From Candidatus Omnitrophota bacterium (lineage in GTDB: Bacteria; Omnitrophota; Gorgyraeia; Gygaellales; Profunditerraquicolaceae): DNA of 17,757 nucleotides. The DNA is not shown here. Where the stretch lies: contig JAGOIJ010000018.1 of the NCBI GenBank assembly GCA_017995695.1, positions 1-17,757 of the forward strand. The letters run 5' to 3'. Position 1 is the stretch's first letter. Below: more notes on the stretch, generated by a model. That model was not told the DNA's origin. It saw only the letters and a list, made by a program, of their open reading frames with translations, and ran no database searches.

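Larger units (their letters stand above)
121..16401 (+). repeat. Dispersed Ser-Ser-Pro-Val linker motif family
   Basis: Ser-Ser-Pro followed by Val, Ile, Ala, Thr or Ser recurs at residues 41, 380, 409, 1097, 1237, 1266, 1299, 2068, 2691, 3413, 3508, 4060, 4429, 4697 and 5464 (residue of the first Ser), with the copies at 409 and 1266 lying inside the duplicated repeat. Start bases are 121, 1138, 1225, 3289, 3709, 3796, 3895, 6202, 8071, 10237, 10522, 12178, 13285, 14089 and 16390. Outside the repeat the fourth residue is mostly Val, with Ile twice and Ser, Thr and Ala once each. The residue before is usually small (Gly, Ala, Ser, Thr, Val). Nearly every site marks a change of domain. Codons vary widely (TCA AGC CCT GTT, AGT TCA CCG GTA, TCT TCG CCG GTT, AGC TCG CCA GTA), so the conservation is at protein level. 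The role as a flexible linker or protease site is inferred. Confidence 0.85.

Noticed and set aside
121..16401. SSPV sites as a DNA repeat or recombination site
   Set aside because: The codons differ from site to site apart from the duplicated unit, and no shared flanking bases are seen, so the signal is in the protein.
1..17757. RNA genes, CRISPR arrays, promoters, terminators, riboswitches
   Set aside because: No non-coding interval exists. I saw no clover-leaf, regular direct-repeat array or hairpin plus T-run that would stand against the continuous coding frame.

Overview
The whole window is one uninterrupted plus-strand reading frame in frame 1. Reading all 5,919 codons from base 1 to base 17757, I found no stop. 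The window begins with an ATG, but nothing upstream is visible to prove that it is the true start, and the frame is still open at the right edge. The encoded chain is at least 5,919 residues, roughly 650 kDa. I see no RNA genes, intergenic gaps, promoters, terminators, IS elements or CRISPR arrays. Every other ORF in the window is a shadow of this frame.

A bacterial gene this long that joins unrelated enzymes fits best with Omnitrophota (former OP3), a phylum known for giant ORFs (for example Candidatus Velamenicoccus archaeovorus). That placement is inference, because no taxonomic marker is present.

Layout by residue: short leader (1-40); P-loop nucleoside-kinase-like module (41-379); first copy of a 51-residue repeat, an internal signal peptide, two LysM-like domains, a disordered stretch, one transmembrane helix and a cytosolic-type tail (380-1096); small unrecognised module (1097-1236); second repeat copy (1237-1288); Glu/Leu-dehydrogenase-like module with a helical tail (1299-2067); HAD-like domain followed by a metallo-beta-lactamase fold (2068-2690); unrecognised domain plus a long coiled coil (2691-3412); short charged helical module (3413-3507); all-helical unrecognised module (3508-4059); membrane hairpin plus coiled coil (4060-4428); second internal signal peptide plus HEAT repeats (4429-4696); radical SAM domain joined to a complete histidine-kinase core (4697-5463); and a GH57-like start that runs off the window (5464-5919).

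The most striking structure is a recurring Ser-Ser-Pro-(Val/Ile/small) motif. It occurs about 16 times and falls at almost every module boundary. Its codons differ at nearly every site, so it is conserved as protein rather than as a DNA repeat. Two modules carry secretion signals deep inside the chain, one of them beginning at CTG exactly where a free-standing gene would have ATG. No linker is followed by a usable in-frame ATG ahead of the next domain's first motif, with the radical SAM module a possible exception. The simplest reading is a string of formerly separate genes fused into one chain, with SSPV linkers as spacers or protease sites: a candidate bacterial polyprotein.
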